64,000 nt of DNA from Verrucomicrobiota bacterium (GCA_009885995.1 VFJQ01000029.1:17503-81502), one strand, 5' to 3'; numbered from the stretch's first letter, positions 40,811 to 50,119 are shown. Numbers and translations: made by a program. Notes: generated by a model from the letters alone, not told the origin.

Positions 40811-42468
40811 GCGCGAAGCGCGTGCGGCGTGAATACGAGAAGGTGGCGCTCGTCGTCGTGCGCAGCACGCGCATGGTCGGGCTGAACTGGGGCCGGCGCG
40901 GGCGCAAGTCCACCACGCTCGGCTGGCTATCCTTCGACGAACTTTCCCGCGAGCCGAAGCGCATGGTGATCGCGGCGAGTGCCTCGCTCCTGCTCGGCCG
41001 TGAGCTGACCACGATGGCGCTCTCGGCCAGCGAACAGGCGATGAGCGTGGCGAACGAATCTGCCGCGCTGCGCACCGTCTTCGAGGAAGGCGCCGCCGAT
41101 CGCGGGCTCCAGTTCCAGATCGCGAATGCGGAGACGGGAAAGCAGCTCAAGGGCATCACCGCCGACGACTTTGCGGCGCTCTACAAGGCGAGCAAGCTGG
41201 AGCTGCAGCTCTACTTCGATCGCACGAGCTACTCGCGCCTGCAGGTTGTCGCTCCGAATCCTGCGACAATGCGCGGCTGGCGCGGGCTCGTGGTCTTCGA
41301 CGAGTTCGGCTACGTGGCCACGAACCTCGCGCAGGAACTCATCGACGCGGCCGATCCGATGATGCGCGACGTGCCAGATCTGAAGATGGTCTTCGCCTGC
41401 AACATGCCGACCGACGACCGGCATCCGTGGTTTGAGATGACACTGCCGCGCGAGCTGACGGCCGGGAGCGAGGAGGAGCAGTTCCCGCCGAATCCCGCCG
41501 GACACCTCTACCGCTCGCAGACGGATCTGCTCGTGCATCGCGTGGCGCTGAAGGACATGTATGCCGCCGGGCACCGGCTCTACGACAACGACGGCGAGGA
41601 GATGAGCTACGAGCAGTGCCTCAAGTTCCCGCCGATCCGCAACGGGCTCGATGTCTCCTACCGGCTGCTGCACAAGGCGGGCGGCACCAGCGTGATCGAT
41701 CTCTTCGCGCTGACCACGGCGCAACGCCGCGGGATCGACCGGCAATGCGGCTTCTTCTTCGTGGAGACGGATCGCGACTTCCAGGAGGGCTGCGCGCACC
41801 TCACGAAGTATCTCGGCGATGGCGACTGCGGCGCGGGCGTGGACGTAGCGACGACTACGGGCGAATCGAGCAACCCGACCAGCGTCACCATCACCGAGCG
41901 GCGCGGCGTCGAGTATCTCTCGCACGTCTTCATCTGGAAGACGAAGGACGCGCAGCTTCAGCGGGAGAGGCTTCGCATGATCATCGCCGCGGTGAAGGCC
42001 CGCCGGTGTGGCAAGCCGCTGCGCCGGCTCTGTATCGATGCGACCAGTGAGATGCTCTTTGCCGACGACTGCCGCAAGCTGCTCGGCGCACTCGTGCCGG
42101 TGCAGCTCATCGACGCGCGCAACCTCGTGAGCCCCGAGCCGGTCGGCTACGTGAAGTGCCCGAACTGGAAGACGTGGGAAGGCGATCAATACGCCGCCGC
42201 GGTGAATGACAATCACTACGCGCTGCCGAGCGACGCCTATCTCAAGGAAGATCATCGCCTCGTGATGAAGGACAAGGGTCTCTTCGTCTGCGAGCCGCAG
42301 CCGGATGGAAAGCACGGCGACACTTTCGACAGCGGCAAGCACGCGCTCATCGCGCTGACCGGCACCGGCGGCGCGATCACCGCCGAGTCGCTGCCGCAGA
42401 TCCGCACCGGCGAATCAGCCGGGATGAACCGTCCGGCCTTTCAACCACGGAGGCTCGCGAGTCGATGA
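40807..42468 (+). CDS. Terminase large subunit (Mu gp28-like)
   Basis: 553 residues. Walker A variant GRRGRKST at residues 29-36, Walker B LVVFDEFGY (161-169), and a C-terminal nuclease-like domain starting GVDVATTTGESSNPTSVTIT with later acidic residues (CIDATSEMLF, NDNHYALPSDA). It pumps DNA into the head and cuts it. In Mu-like phages packaging is headful and includes flanking host DNA. The chosen ATG overlaps the DUF3486 stop. Confidence 0.85.
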   Translation: MSAKRVRREYEKVALVVVRSTRMVGLNWGRRGRKSTTLGWLSFDELSREPKRMVIAASASLLLGRELTTMALSASEQAMSVANESAALRTVFEEGAADRGLQFQIANAETGKQLKGITADDFAALYKASKLELQLYFDRTSYSRLQVVAPNPATMRGWRGLVVFDEFGYVATNLAQELIDAADPMMRDVPDLKMVFACNMPTDDRHPWFEMTLPRELTAGSEEEQFPPNPAGHLYRSQTDLLVHRVALKDMYAAGHRLYDNDGEEMSYEQCLKFPPIRNGLDVSYRLLHKAGGTSVIDLFALTTAQRRGIDRQCGFFFVETDRDFQEGCAHLTKYLGDGDCGAGVDVATTTGESSNPTSVTITERRGVEYLSHVFIWKTKDAQLQRERLRMIIAAVKARRCGKPLRRLCIDATSEMLFADDCRKLLGALVPVQLIDARNLVSPEPVGYVKCPNWKTWEGDQYAAAVNDNHYALPSDAYLKEDHRLVMKDKGLFVCEPQPDGKHGDTFDSGKHALIALTGTGGAITAESLPQIRTGESAGMNRPAFQPRRLASR

Positions 42469-42674
42469 AGGCGAACAAGTATCGCGCGCAATCGAAGGCA
42501 GCACAGCGGGCGCGTCGCAAGATCCGCATGTGCGAGCGCAAGGTCGGCTTCCTGAACGCCGCGGCGGCGCGGCAGCCAGGGCAGGACATCTACAAGTGCC
42601 GGCATTGCGAGCTGTGGCACCGCACCGGCCAGCTTGCATCGCTGCTCGCGCTTACCCGGAGGGTCCGGGCATGA
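42465..42674 (+). CDS. Small basic protein with CxxC...H motif, 69 aa
   Basis: The C-terminal half has YKCRHCELWHRTGQ, a zinc-binding pattern, after a very basic N-terminus (RAQSKAAQRARRKIRMCERK). Overlaps by ATGA with the terminase gene. Probably a nucleic-acid-binding packaging accessory. Confidence 0.55.
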   Translation: MKANKYRAQSKAAQRARRKIRMCERKVGFLNAAAARQPGQDIYKCRHCELWHRTGQLASLLALTRRVRA

Positions 42675-42805
42675 CTTTCGATCGCGCCACGTTGCCCGCC
42701 AGGGCGTTTTCCGCCCCTCCGCTACGCGGATATGGGCTCCCGGCTGTTTGCAGGGCATTTCCGCGCATTTGCAGACGGCATCCAAGAGGAGTGCAAACGG
42801 CATGA
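42671..42805 (+). CDS. Possible 44-aa coupling peptide before the portal gene
   Basis: The ATG at 42671 overlaps the upstream stop and its own TGA overlaps the portal ATG at 42802, so it would couple translation across the gap. The product is basic and Pro/Ala/Arg-rich (MTFDRATLPARAFSAPPLRG) and its DNA shows repeat-like TTTGCAG/GCATTTCCGC motifs, so it may be only a coupling frame. Confidence 0.35.
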   Translation: MTFDRATLPARAFSAPPLRGYGLPAVCRAFPRICRRHPRGVQTA

Positions 42806-44895
42806 GAGTCACCCGAGCCCAATCCACGGATGGCCGCGTGCTCCGCGCGGTGAACGGTGGCTTCCACGAAACGCGAATCACGGCGGCCGCGCCGCGGCCC
42901 CAGGTCGCGCCGGTTCCCGGCTCGCCAGTCGCGCCGTCGCTCGCCCGCATCCTGCGACCGCAGGCGGCTTATCGCTGGCTGCTGCCGCAGCTCGCCTCGA
43001 TCACGCCGCAATACATCGAGATGGTGCTGCGCTCGGCGCTGGCCGGGAATCATGTGCAGCAATGGGAACTCTTCGACCTCATGCTCGACTCGTGGCCCGA
43101 GCTGGCCGCGTGCGCGCAGGAACTCACCGATGGCGTCTCGTGCCTGAAGATGATCTTCGAGCCCTTCGCCGAGGAGGATGAAGACCCGACGCCCGGCGCG
43201 ATCGAGCGGTGCAAGCTCGCCAGCTCCGCGTTGCGCCGCATGGCGCCGGATGCCGCGAACGACGAGAACGACCGCGAAGGCACGCTGAACGACATCATCG
43301 ACGGCTGGTTTCGCGGCGTGACGTGCCTGGAGATCGACTGGCACGCCGTCAGCGCGCCGGGCGGCGGCACCATGCTCGCGCCGCGCTCGACGTGGTGGGT
43401 GCATCCGGTCTGCTTCGCGTTCGATGTGAATGGGCGGCTCGGCCTGCGCGTGGATGCGCAGGGCGTGCTGAACCCATCCGCGCTCGGAACTCCGGCGGGC
43501 CAGCCCGCGGTCGTCGGCGCCTTCCCGCCCAACAAGTTTCTGATCGGCATCCACAAGGCGAAGAGCGGCACGGCGCTCGGCGGCGCGCTGCTGCGCCCGC
43601 TCGCCTGGTGGTGGTGCGCGGCGAACTTCTCCGCCGACTGGCTGCTGAACCTCGCGCAGATCTTCGGCCTGCCCTTCCGCTGGGCGAACTACGACCCGAC
43701 CGCACCCCAGGAGACGGTGAATGCGATCTGCTCGATGCTCCAGAACATGGGCAGCGCCGGCTGGGCTGCGTTCCCCTCGGGCACCACGCTGGAGTTGAAG
43801 GACACGGGCAAGACCGGCGACCACTCGCCCCAGGGCGAGCTGCTCGATCGCGCGGATCGCTATGCGCGGCTACTCATCCTCGGCCAGACGCAGAGCGGCG
43901 GCAAAGGCAGCGCCGTGGGCGGGCAAGCCTTCGGCACGGTCGAGAGCGACGTGAAGAAGAAGCGGATCGAAGCGGCCGGCCGCTACGCGTGCCGTGTCTT
44001 TAATACGCAGCTCCTGCCCAGCATCCTCACGCTGAACTACGGCGACGCCGACGAGTGCCCGGCCGTGCGCCTCCTCGAAGACGCGGAGGGCGGACTCGAT
44101 GAAGCGCAGCGCGATGCGGCGCTGATCGCGGCCGGCGTGAAGACTTCGCGAAACTTCCTCGGGAAGAAGTATGGCCTGCCACCGCCGGAGGATGAGGAAG
44201 ACACGATCGGCGGCACGACCACGCAAAGCGACGCCTTGCCGGAAGACGACGACGCAGACACGGACGCCGCGCGCGACGCGCTCGCCGCCGCGGATGGTGA
44301 AGGCCATCCCTTTCACGGCAACCAATTCACCGGCGGCATCCCCGAGGGCGAGGCGCCGCCGCGCATCAGCGTCGCGGAGGCAGACCGGCAACTGACCGAT
44401 GGCTTCACCGAGACGGACACGAACGGCACGACGGTGAGCTTCGGCGCGGAGCTGAAACAGAAGCTCGATCGCCAGGCAGACGGCGCCGCGCGCAAGGAAC
44501 TGCTCGGCTGGGCTCGCGATACCGTGCGCACCGGCAAGTCCGCAGTGCTCACGGTAAAGGGCGAGCAGCGCACAAACTACGGCAAGGTGTATCGCGATGC
44601 GAAACGCCGCCGCGGCTTCCTGGTCATCGTCGATACCCACGACGGCTACGCCTTCAATCTCCACATCGCGAAGCCATCCAAGGTCGCGAACCGGCTCAGC
44701 GGGAAGGAGAGGGCCAACACGGGCGAGCAGCCGCCCGCTGGCGTCCGGCACCCCATCGCTGCTGCCAGCGGTGCGTCGGATTACGGAAACGGTAACGCCG
44801 ATCCCGTGCTGGTCAACCGCCTCGGCGAGATCGCGGCCATCGACGACGACGCCATCTTCACGCGCGAGCTGCGCGCCTTTGCCGACACGCTATGA
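42802..44895 (+). CDS. Portal protein (DUF935, Mu gp29-like) with C-terminal nuclease-like domain
   Basis: 697 residues. Residues about 60-480 match the DUF935 portal family (QLASITPQYIEMVLRSALAG, GWFRGVTCLEIDWHAVS, LRPLAWWWCAANFSADWLLN, LILGQTQSGGKGSAVGGQAF). At about 500 comes HPFHGNQFTGG, a motif common at domain boundaries in phage head proteins. The last roughly 150 residues (LLGWARDTVRTGKSAVLTVK, FLVIVDTHDGYAFNLHIAKP) look like the phage BECR-type (barnase/RelE-like) nuclease domains fused to portal or head proteins. A good Shine-Dalgarno sequence (GAGGAG) precedes it. Confidence 0.8.
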   Translation: MRVTRAQSTDGRVLRAVNGGFHETRITAAAPRPQVAPVPGSPVAPSLARILRPQAAYRWLLPQLASITPQYIEMVLRSALAGNHVQQWELFDLMLDSWPELAACAQELTDGVSCLKMIFEPFAEEDEDPTPGAIERCKLASSALRRMAPDAANDENDREGTLNDIIDGWFRGVTCLEIDWHAVSAPGGGTMLAPRSTWWVHPVCFAFDVNGRLGLRVDAQGVLNPSALGTPAGQPAVVGAFPPNKFLIGIHKAKSGTALGGALLRPLAWWWCAANFSADWLLNLAQIFGLPFRWANYDPTAPQETVNAICSMLQNMGSAGWAAFPSGTTLELKDTGKTGDHSPQGELLDRADRYARLLILGQTQSGGKGSAVGGQAFGTVESDVKKKRIEAAGRYACRVFNTQLLPSILTLNYGDADECPAVRLLEDAEGGLDEAQRDAALIAAGVKTSRNFLGKKYGLPPPEDEEDTIGGTTTQSDALPEDDDADTDAARDALAAADGEGHPFHGNQFTGGIPEGEAPPRISVAEADRQLTDGFTETDTNGTTVSFGAELKQKLDRQADGAARKELLGWARDTVRTGKSAVLTVKGEQRTNYGKVYRDAKRRRGFLVIVDTHDGYAFNLHIAKPSKVANRLSGKERANTGEQPPAGVRHPIAAASGASDYGNGNADPVLVNRLGEIAAIDDDAIFTRELRAFADTL

Positions 44896-47216
44896 CCGCA
44901 CTCGACTCTTCCATCCTATGCCGCGCGGCGGTGAACCTGCCCGTCACGGCGACGGGCGAGATGATGTATATGCCGGCGGGAGTGCAGACGATCACGCCTT
45001 TCGGCGGCGGCATCGGCAAGCCGATCTCCGTGCTCGTGGATCGCGTCGGCGCGTCGGAGCTGGAGCAGCAGCGGCACGCGCTCGCGGCGCGGAACAAGGC
45101 GGCGTATTTCGATTTCAACCACGAGGACGGGGCGGCGAGCTTCTGGGTGAAGGAGTTCGTGTGGAAGGACGAACCGGCCTCCGGCATCTACGCCCGCGGC
45201 GAATGGACGGCGAGCGGCAAGGCCAGCGTCGAAGGGAAGGAGTGGCGGCAATTCTCGCCCGTGTTCCACGTCGATAACAAAGCGGCCACCTCCGCGCGCA
45301 TCGTCTGCCGCGAGAACGCGAAGCCTAACATGGGGGGACTCGTGAACGACGCGGCCTTCCACACCATCTTGCCCTTATGGGCCAAGGACGATGGCGCCGC
45401 CATCGAGTCAGGAAACCAAACAAACAACAACACCATGACAGAACAAGAACTGGCGGCGCTCCGTGCCAAGAATCAGGAGCTTCAAGCTGAGAACGACCGC
45501 TTCAAATCGGAGCAGGCCGCGCTCAAAGCCAGGAACGAGTCGGACGAACTCATCGCGAGCAAGATCGCGAAGAACGATGCCGAGATCAAAGTCAACGCCG
45601 CGCAACTCGAAGTCGAGTCGCTCAAGGCGAAGAACAAGTCCCAGGGCGACGCGATCGCCGCGCGCAATAAGACCGACGCGGAAGCCGAGGTGAAGCGCGC
45701 CGTCGAACGCGGCGCGATCGCCGCCAAGGATACCAAGACGCAGGAGGCGCTCGTCGCTCGCGCCACGGAAGATCCCGGCTTCTGCGATGTGATCAAAGCC
45801 ATGCAGGGCAATCCCGCGCTCGGCACGCGCATCACTTCGCCGCACGTCACGATCACGGCGGAGGCGCCGAACGCGACGATGAAGGAGTTCGCTGCGATCG
45901 TGTGCCGCAACGCCGCGATCCCGCTCTCCTTCGAGACGCACAAGGCCAAGGGCCGGCTCGCCCTGGAAGCCGCGGCGCTCTTCGCGAAAGACATCGCCGA
46001 GAACCCGGCCATCGCCTCGATGCCGCTGGAGGATGCGATCAAAGCCGCGGACAACAGCGACGCCGCAGTGGGCCTGCTCTCCGGCACGCTCGTGCTTCAG
46101 CGCGCGCTGCCGCTGCTGCAATACGAGTATCCCATGCTCGGCGCGATCACCTCGGACTTCTCCGACGCCCCTGGCCTGCTCAACCAGACCGAGAAGACGC
46201 GCATCATCCTCAAGCACGCGGTGCAGACGCGCAGCACGGCCGTGGACGACGCCGGCCGCCCGGTCGGCTGGAACACGGTCAGCCCGGCGCAGAGCGTGGA
46301 CGTGCCGGTGACGCTCGATGAGCACGTGGGCGTGCCCGTGGTCTTCGGCCAGGACATCCTCGCGAGCACGGTGCGCAACCTCTTCGCCGAGCAGGCGCCG
46401 ATGGCGCTCTACGCGCTGGGCGGCTATGCGGTGAACAAGCTCACCGCACTGCTGACCGCCGCGAACTTCAACGCCTACAAAGGCGTGAGCGAAGGCGGCG
46501 GCGCGACGACCGATGGCTCGACGGCGATCAGCGTCACGAGCACGGCGGAGATGTATCCCGGCCAGGCGATCAGCGGCACGGGCATCCCGAGCAACACCTA
46601 CATCGCGAGCGTGACGGACGGCACCAACGCCGTGCTCACGCGCGCAGCCACGGCCACCGGCGCCGCGCTCACGTTCACGCTCGGCGGCGGCAAGGTGCCG
46701 AACCTCTACCCGACCTATGTGAAGGCGCTCGCCGACTTCAACATGGCGAGCCTCGGCGACATCAAGGCCGCGTTCGATGTGAACGAGGTGCCGATGAGCG
46801 AACGGTTCGCGCTGCTCAACAGTGCCTATCACGCGAAGCTGGCGCAGGACCCGACGTTCAACACGTTCTTCGCCGCGATGCACAAGCCGGAGGTGATCAC
46901 CGATGGCGCGCTGCCGAAGCTGCAAGGCTTCAACCCGATGAACGCGCCGTGGTTCCCGGCGAGCAACAGCCGCGTCGGCTTCGCCGGAAACAAGGCGTCG
47001 CTCATCCTCAAGAGCCGCCTGCCCAACGACATCACCGCCGCGGTCGGCGCGATGGTGCCCGGCTCGGTCACGACCGTGACGGTGCCCGGCGGCATCAGCG
47101 TGCTGCTCGTCCAGTATGTCTCGCTCCGCGAAGGCTACGCCGAGTGGCGTCCCGAAGTGATGCTCGGCGCCGCCGTGGGCGAGCGCCGCGCGGGCATGGT
47201 CATCACCAGCGCCTGA
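44892..47216 (+). CDS. Fused head protease, scaffold and major capsid protein
   Basis: 774 residues. Residues 1-160 resemble Mu gpI-type protease (AYFDFNHEDGAASFWVKEFV, EWRQFSPVFHV). Residues about 180-270 are a scaffold-like coiled coil (MTEQELAALRAKNQELQAEN). From about 290 on is a major capsid domain of the Mu gpT type (LLQYEYPMLGAITSDFSDAP, GVPVVFGQDILASTVRNLF, VGFAGNKASLILKSRLP). An insertion (ISVTSTAEMYPGQAISGTGI) looks like a surface beta domain. The ATG at 45435 in frame has a CA-rich leader like other virion genes here, so the capsid part may also be made alone. Confidence 0.8.
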   Translation: MTALDSSILCRAAVNLPVTATGEMMYMPAGVQTITPFGGGIGKPISVLVDRVGASELEQQRHALAARNKAAYFDFNHEDGAASFWVKEFVWKDEPASGIYARGEWTASGKASVEGKEWRQFSPVFHVDNKAATSARIVCRENAKPNMGGLVNDAAFHTILPLWAKDDGAAIESGNQTNNNTMTEQELAALRAKNQELQAENDRFKSEQAALKARNESDELIASKIAKNDAEIKVNAAQLEVESLKAKNKSQGDAIAARNKTDAEAEVKRAVERGAIAAKDTKTQEALVARATEDPGFCDVIKAMQGNPALGTRITSPHVTITAEAPNATMKEFAAIVCRNAAIPLSFETHKAKGRLALEAAALFAKDIAENPAIASMPLEDAIKAADNSDAAVGLLSGTLVLQRALPLLQYEYPMLGAITSDFSDAPGLLNQTEKTRIILKHAVQTRSTAVDDAGRPVGWNTVSPAQSVDVPVTLDEHVGVPVVFGQDILASTVRNLFAEQAPMALYALGGYAVNKLTALLTAANFNAYKGVSEGGGATTDGSTAISVTSTAEMYPGQAISGTGIPSNTYIASVTDGTNAVLTRAATATGAALTFTLGGGKVPNLYPTYVKALADFNMASLGDIKAAFDVNEVPMSERFALLNSAYHAKLAQDPTFNTFFAAMHKPEVITDGALPKLQGFNPMNAPWFPASNSRVGFAGNKASLILKSRLPNDITAAVGAMVPGSVTTVTVPGGISVLLVQYVSLREGYAEWRPEVMLGAAVGERRAGMVITSA

Positions 47217-47254
47217 TCCTGATTCCTCGGCGGTTGATCCGCCACGCCTGAATC

Positions 47255-47286
47255 ACCCGCCGGTCCGCAAGGGCCGGCGGGTTTCG
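47255..47286 (+). terminator. Hairpin terminator after the capsid gene
   Basis: ACCCGCCGG (47255-47263) pairs with CCGGCGGGT (47274-47282), followed by TTTC. A partial terminator after a highly expressed capsid gene could tune downstream tail expression. Confidence 0.65.
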
Positions 47287-47322
47287 AGGTGCAAGGCAAA
47301 ACCAACAACTCAAATCATCACC

Positions 47323-48099
47323 ATGAAGACCAAGTTAAAACAGTTCGCTCCTATCCTCGCCCTCGTGGCGATCGTCGGCGCCGTCATCGCGACGGACCTC
47401 TCGTATGACCCCGCCGCCCCGCAGACCGGCGACAGCGAGCTGATCATCCAGCACAAAACCGCCGTCAATATCGCGGCCATCGCCTCATCCATCGAGGGCG
47501 CAATCGCCGGCAATGGGGGTGCCGTCACGGGCACCGGCACCGCCGGCACCGCCGACGCGGGGGTCCTCACCGTGCAAGGCATCGCGTCCATGACGCCGCT
47601 CGCCGTCACCCCGGCTGCGACGGAGAGCCAGCTCGGCTTCACCGGCACGAGCCGCACGATCCTCTCGCCGACCGTGACGGTCGATGCGGGTGCGTATCAG
47701 GCGGGCGATGTGGTCGGCGGAAAGCTCACGCTCACGAGCGCGATGCGCGTGAGCGGCGGCACCGGCAAATTCGAGACGCTGACCGTGATCGAGAAAGGCA
47801 CGCAGGCCGCAGTGCTCGACGTGCTCATCTTCGACGCCGATCCCGCAGCCGGCACTTACACCGACGCGGCGGCGCTCACCGTCCACGACACCGACGCGGG
47901 CAAGCTCATCCAGCGCGTCCACGTCGCGGCGGCGGACTACGTGAGCACGGGCGGCTATGGCGTCGCGTCGATCCCGCTGAACCTCACGCTCAAGGCCAGC
48001 GGCAGCGCGAACCTCTTCGCGATCATCACCACCAGCGGCACGCCGACCTACTCGGCGACCAGCTCGCTGAAGGTGCGTTTCGGAATCCAGCGCGACTAA
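47323..48099 (+). CDS. Virion protein after capsid, 258 aa
   Basis: N-terminal hydrophobic helix (FAPILALVAIVGAVIATDLS) then a beta-rich body (TAGTADAGVLTVQGIASMTP, GGYGVASIPLNLTLKASGSA). By position it could be a head-decoration or surface protein, though a signal-like N-terminus is odd for a phage head protein. The start is led by a CA-rich sequence without Shine-Dalgarno. Confidence 0.55.
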   Translation: MKTKLKQFAPILALVAIVGAVIATDLSYDPAAPQTGDSELIIQHKTAVNIAAIASSIEGAIAGNGGAVTGTGTAGTADAGVLTVQGIASMTPLAVTPAATESQLGFTGTSRTILSPTVTVDAGAYQAGDVVGGKLTLTSAMRVSGGTGKFETLTVIEKGTQAAVLDVLIFDADPAAGTYTDAAALTVHDTDAGKLIQRVHVAAADYVSTGGYGVASIPLNLTLKASGSANLFAIITTSGTPTYSATSSLKVRFGIQRD

Positions 48100-48101
48100 C
48101 G

Positions 48102-48320
48102 ATGGCTCGCGCACCGAAACTTCCAGCCGCATCCGCGGCGGCGCAGGCCGATCCGCTGGCGTCGCCCGCGGGCCGCGCCTGGCTCGCCGGGCAACTCGGC
48201 GCTGCCGAGCGTGAAGAGAAGCACGGTCCCGGCGACGGTTGGGCTTTCAACGAAGGCAAGCGCCCGGCGATCGCCGAGCGTGCCGCCTTCCTCCGCGCGC
48301 TCACGGCACTGCTGAACTGA
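48102..48320 (+). CDS. Small head-region protein, 72 aa
   Basis: Ala-rich N-terminus, then AWLAGQLGAAEREEKHGPGD and IAERAAFLRALTALLN. Unknown; sits between virion genes. Confidence 0.45.
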   Translation: MARAPKLPAASAAAQADPLASPAGRAWLAGQLGAAEREEKHGPGDGWAFNEGKRPAIAERAAFLRALTALLN

Positions 48321-48321
48321 T

Positions 48322-48837
48322 ATGCCCGACGAGCGCTGGGTTCCCATCACCGAAGACGACCTGAAGGCGGCGGGTTACGGCACGATCCTCGAAAACGCGG
48401 ACGCGCTGTCGGTTGGTGATGTGGTCCCCAGCGAAGATGCGATCGAGTCGGCCGTCGCCCGTGTGCGGCGCGCCGTCTCGGCCGCCAACCCGCTCGATAC
48501 GGATGTAACGAAGGTGCCGCGCAGCCTGAAGGCGCTCACCGTCCGCATGGCGCTCTACGCGCTCATGGAGCGGATAGGCCTGCCGCTGAGCGAAGACCAG
48601 CGCGCGACGCGCAAGGAAGACCTGAGCGACTTGCTGCGCATCGCCGATCGCAAGGTGCTCGTGGAAGCGCCGGACGACCCGGCGACGCAGACGGTGGCGA
48701 ACCTTGGGAGCTGGAATAGCGAGAACAAGCTCATCCCGCGCGGGCATCCCGTGCCGAGGCCCGGCGTGCAGCATCCCGCGACGCCGGGCAAATACGCGAA
48801 CCCCGATGCGCCGGCCGACACCGGCGCCGACGCATGA
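48322..48837 (+). CDS. DUF1320-like head-tail connector protein (Mu gp36-like)
   Basis: 171 residues. WVPITEDDLKAAGYGTILEN, VARVRRAVSAANPLDTDVTK and ALTVRMALYALMERIGLPLS fit the DUF1320 family, which forms the head completion ring in Mu-like phages. The C-terminal tail is Pro-rich. It begins one base after the previous stop. Confidence 0.65.
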   Translation: MPDERWVPITEDDLKAAGYGTILENADALSVGDVVPSEDAIESAVARVRRAVSAANPLDTDVTKVPRSLKALTVRMALYALMERIGLPLSEDQRATRKEDLSDLLRIADRKVLVEAPDDPATQTVANLGSWNSENKLIPRGHPVPRPGVQHPATPGKYANPDAPADTGADA

Positions 48838-49208
48838 GCCTGCGCACCATGCTCACCCTCGTGTCCGATCTGCCGCCGGCCCAAGCGCGCCGCGCCATCG
48901 CCGCCCTCGCCACCAGCGAGGAAAACCAAGCGGACGCGCAAAGCCTGGCGGACTTCAAAAGCAAAGCCGACGAGGCTTTCAAAGAGGATATGCAGCCGCT
49001 CTGCAAAGGCATCGCGGCGGCTCTGCACGCGGGCGATCTGGCGGCGCTGCGGGGGCTGCGGGCCTTGCTGCCGCATTATCTCGAGCAGATGAGCGACGCG
49101 CCGGCGCTGGCGGATCTGCTCGCGCTGCAGCTCGGGAGCGAAATCATCGTGGGGATGAGTGGGAAGCAGGGAGCAGGGAGCAGGGAGCAGGGAGGCAGTG
49201 CATCGTGA
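48834..49208 (+). CDS. Head-region protein, 124 aa, tail encoded by repeat
   Basis: Helical (LPPAQARRAIAALATSEENQ, ALHAGDLAALRGLRALLPHY). The last residues (SGKQGAGSREQGGSAS) are encoded by a GGAGCAGGG repeat and are probably foreign to the original protein. Overlaps the next start (GTGA). Confidence 0.5.
   Translation: MSLRTMLTLVSDLPPAQARRAIAALATSEENQADAQSLADFKSKADEAFKEDMQPLCKGIAAALHAGDLAALRGLRALLPHYLEQMSDAPALADLLALQLGSEIIVGMSGKQGAGSREQGGSAS
49161..49200. repeat. GGAGCAGGG tandem tract in a CDS end
   Basis: Four near copies of GGGAGCA lie at the 3' end of the 124-aa gene. Same family as 58986-59061 and related to 10197-10266. Confidence 0.7.
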
Positions 49209-50119
49209 TCTCGTTCGACCACGATCCCGTCGTCACCGATTCGCTCACGCACTGGCAGCGGCGCCGGCCGATGCCGACTGCGCTCAAGAGTGTGGATCTG
49301 CGCCGGCTCGGCTCGGAGATCCATCTGCGCTCGGTGTTCAGCGCGCAGACGACTTCGCTCAACTATCTCGAATACGTCGCCGAGGTGATCGACGACGTGC
49401 TCGCGGGCAGGATCGGCATGGCCGAGGCGCGGCTGCGGCTCATGCGCAAGCTCGCGGAGCTGGGCTACGATCCGGCGACGGGCTTCCCCGAGGACTTCGG
49501 GAAGATGACGCCGGCCGAGCGTGGCTCGCTGCAAGACCTCAGCAGCGCGCCGCGGATCGATCTGCTGCTCAAGACGAACGTCGCCATCGCGCGCAACTAC
49601 GGCCGCGTGCTCGAAGGCAACACGGACGCCGCGCGCTACATGTTCCCGGCTTGGGAGCTGGTGCGGCTGGGCTGGCGTGAAGTCGAGCGTGGCTCGGCGA
49701 AGAGCCACACATCCGGCTGGCCGCGGCGCTGGGCGGAAGCGGGGGAGAGCGTCGGCTGGGTAGGAGCCTTGGGTGGAAGCGACGCCTCGTCGCTTGCGGA
49801 GAGAAGCGGCGGGGGCGCCGCTTCCACCATGATGATCGCGCTGAAGGATTCGCCGATCTGGCAGGCGCTCGGCGACGGCGCGGGCGGCGACTATTCGGAC
49901 ACGCTCGGCCATCCCTTCCCGCCGTTCGCTTTCAACAGCGGCATGGACTGGCGCGCGGTGCCGCGCGCGGAGTGCGCGCAGCGCGGTCTGCTCCACGGCG
50001 ATGCGAAGCCCGCGCCGATGCAGGCTGGGCTCGCGCCGACTGCCGAGGAACTCAATGCACGGTTCGACCGGCTCGCGCCGGATCTGCGCGCCGTGCTGGA
50101 AGCGAGGTGGGCGGCATGA
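49205..50119 (+). CDS. Head morphogenesis-like protein, 304 aa, with in-frame repeat
   Basis: GTG start overlapping the previous stop; an ATG at 49270 is an alternative. TSLNYLEYVAEVIDDVLAGR, LLLKTNVAIARNYGRVLEGN, TLGHPFPPFAFNSGMDW and the preceding LKDSPIWQALGDG resemble phage minor head/morphogenesis proteins of Mu-like elements. Residues about 190-208 (GGSDASSLAERSGGGAAST) are encoded by a GTGGAAGCG palindromic repeat shared with host DNA, an in-frame insertion between conserved parts. Confidence 0.65.
   Translation: MISFDHDPVVTDSLTHWQRRRPMPTALKSVDLRRLGSEIHLRSVFSAQTTSLNYLEYVAEVIDDVLAGRIGMAEARLRLMRKLAELGYDPATGFPEDFGKMTPAERGSLQDLSSAPRIDLLLKTNVAIARNYGRVLEGNTDAARYMFPAWELVRLGWREVERGSAKSHTSGWPRRWAEAGESVGWVGALGGSDASSLAERSGGGAASTMMIALKDSPIWQALGDGAGGDYSDTLGHPFPPFAFNSGMDWRAVPRAECAQRGLLHGDAKPAPMQAGLAPTAEELNARFDRLAPDLRAVLEARWAA
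49773..49827. repeat. GTGGAAGCG palindromic repeat inside a virion gene
   Basis: Starts GTGGAAGCGACGCC and ends GCGCCGCTTCCAC, 55 bases. Same ends as the host intergenic copy at 5980-6086. The host gene frame is kept across it. Confidence 0.85.
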
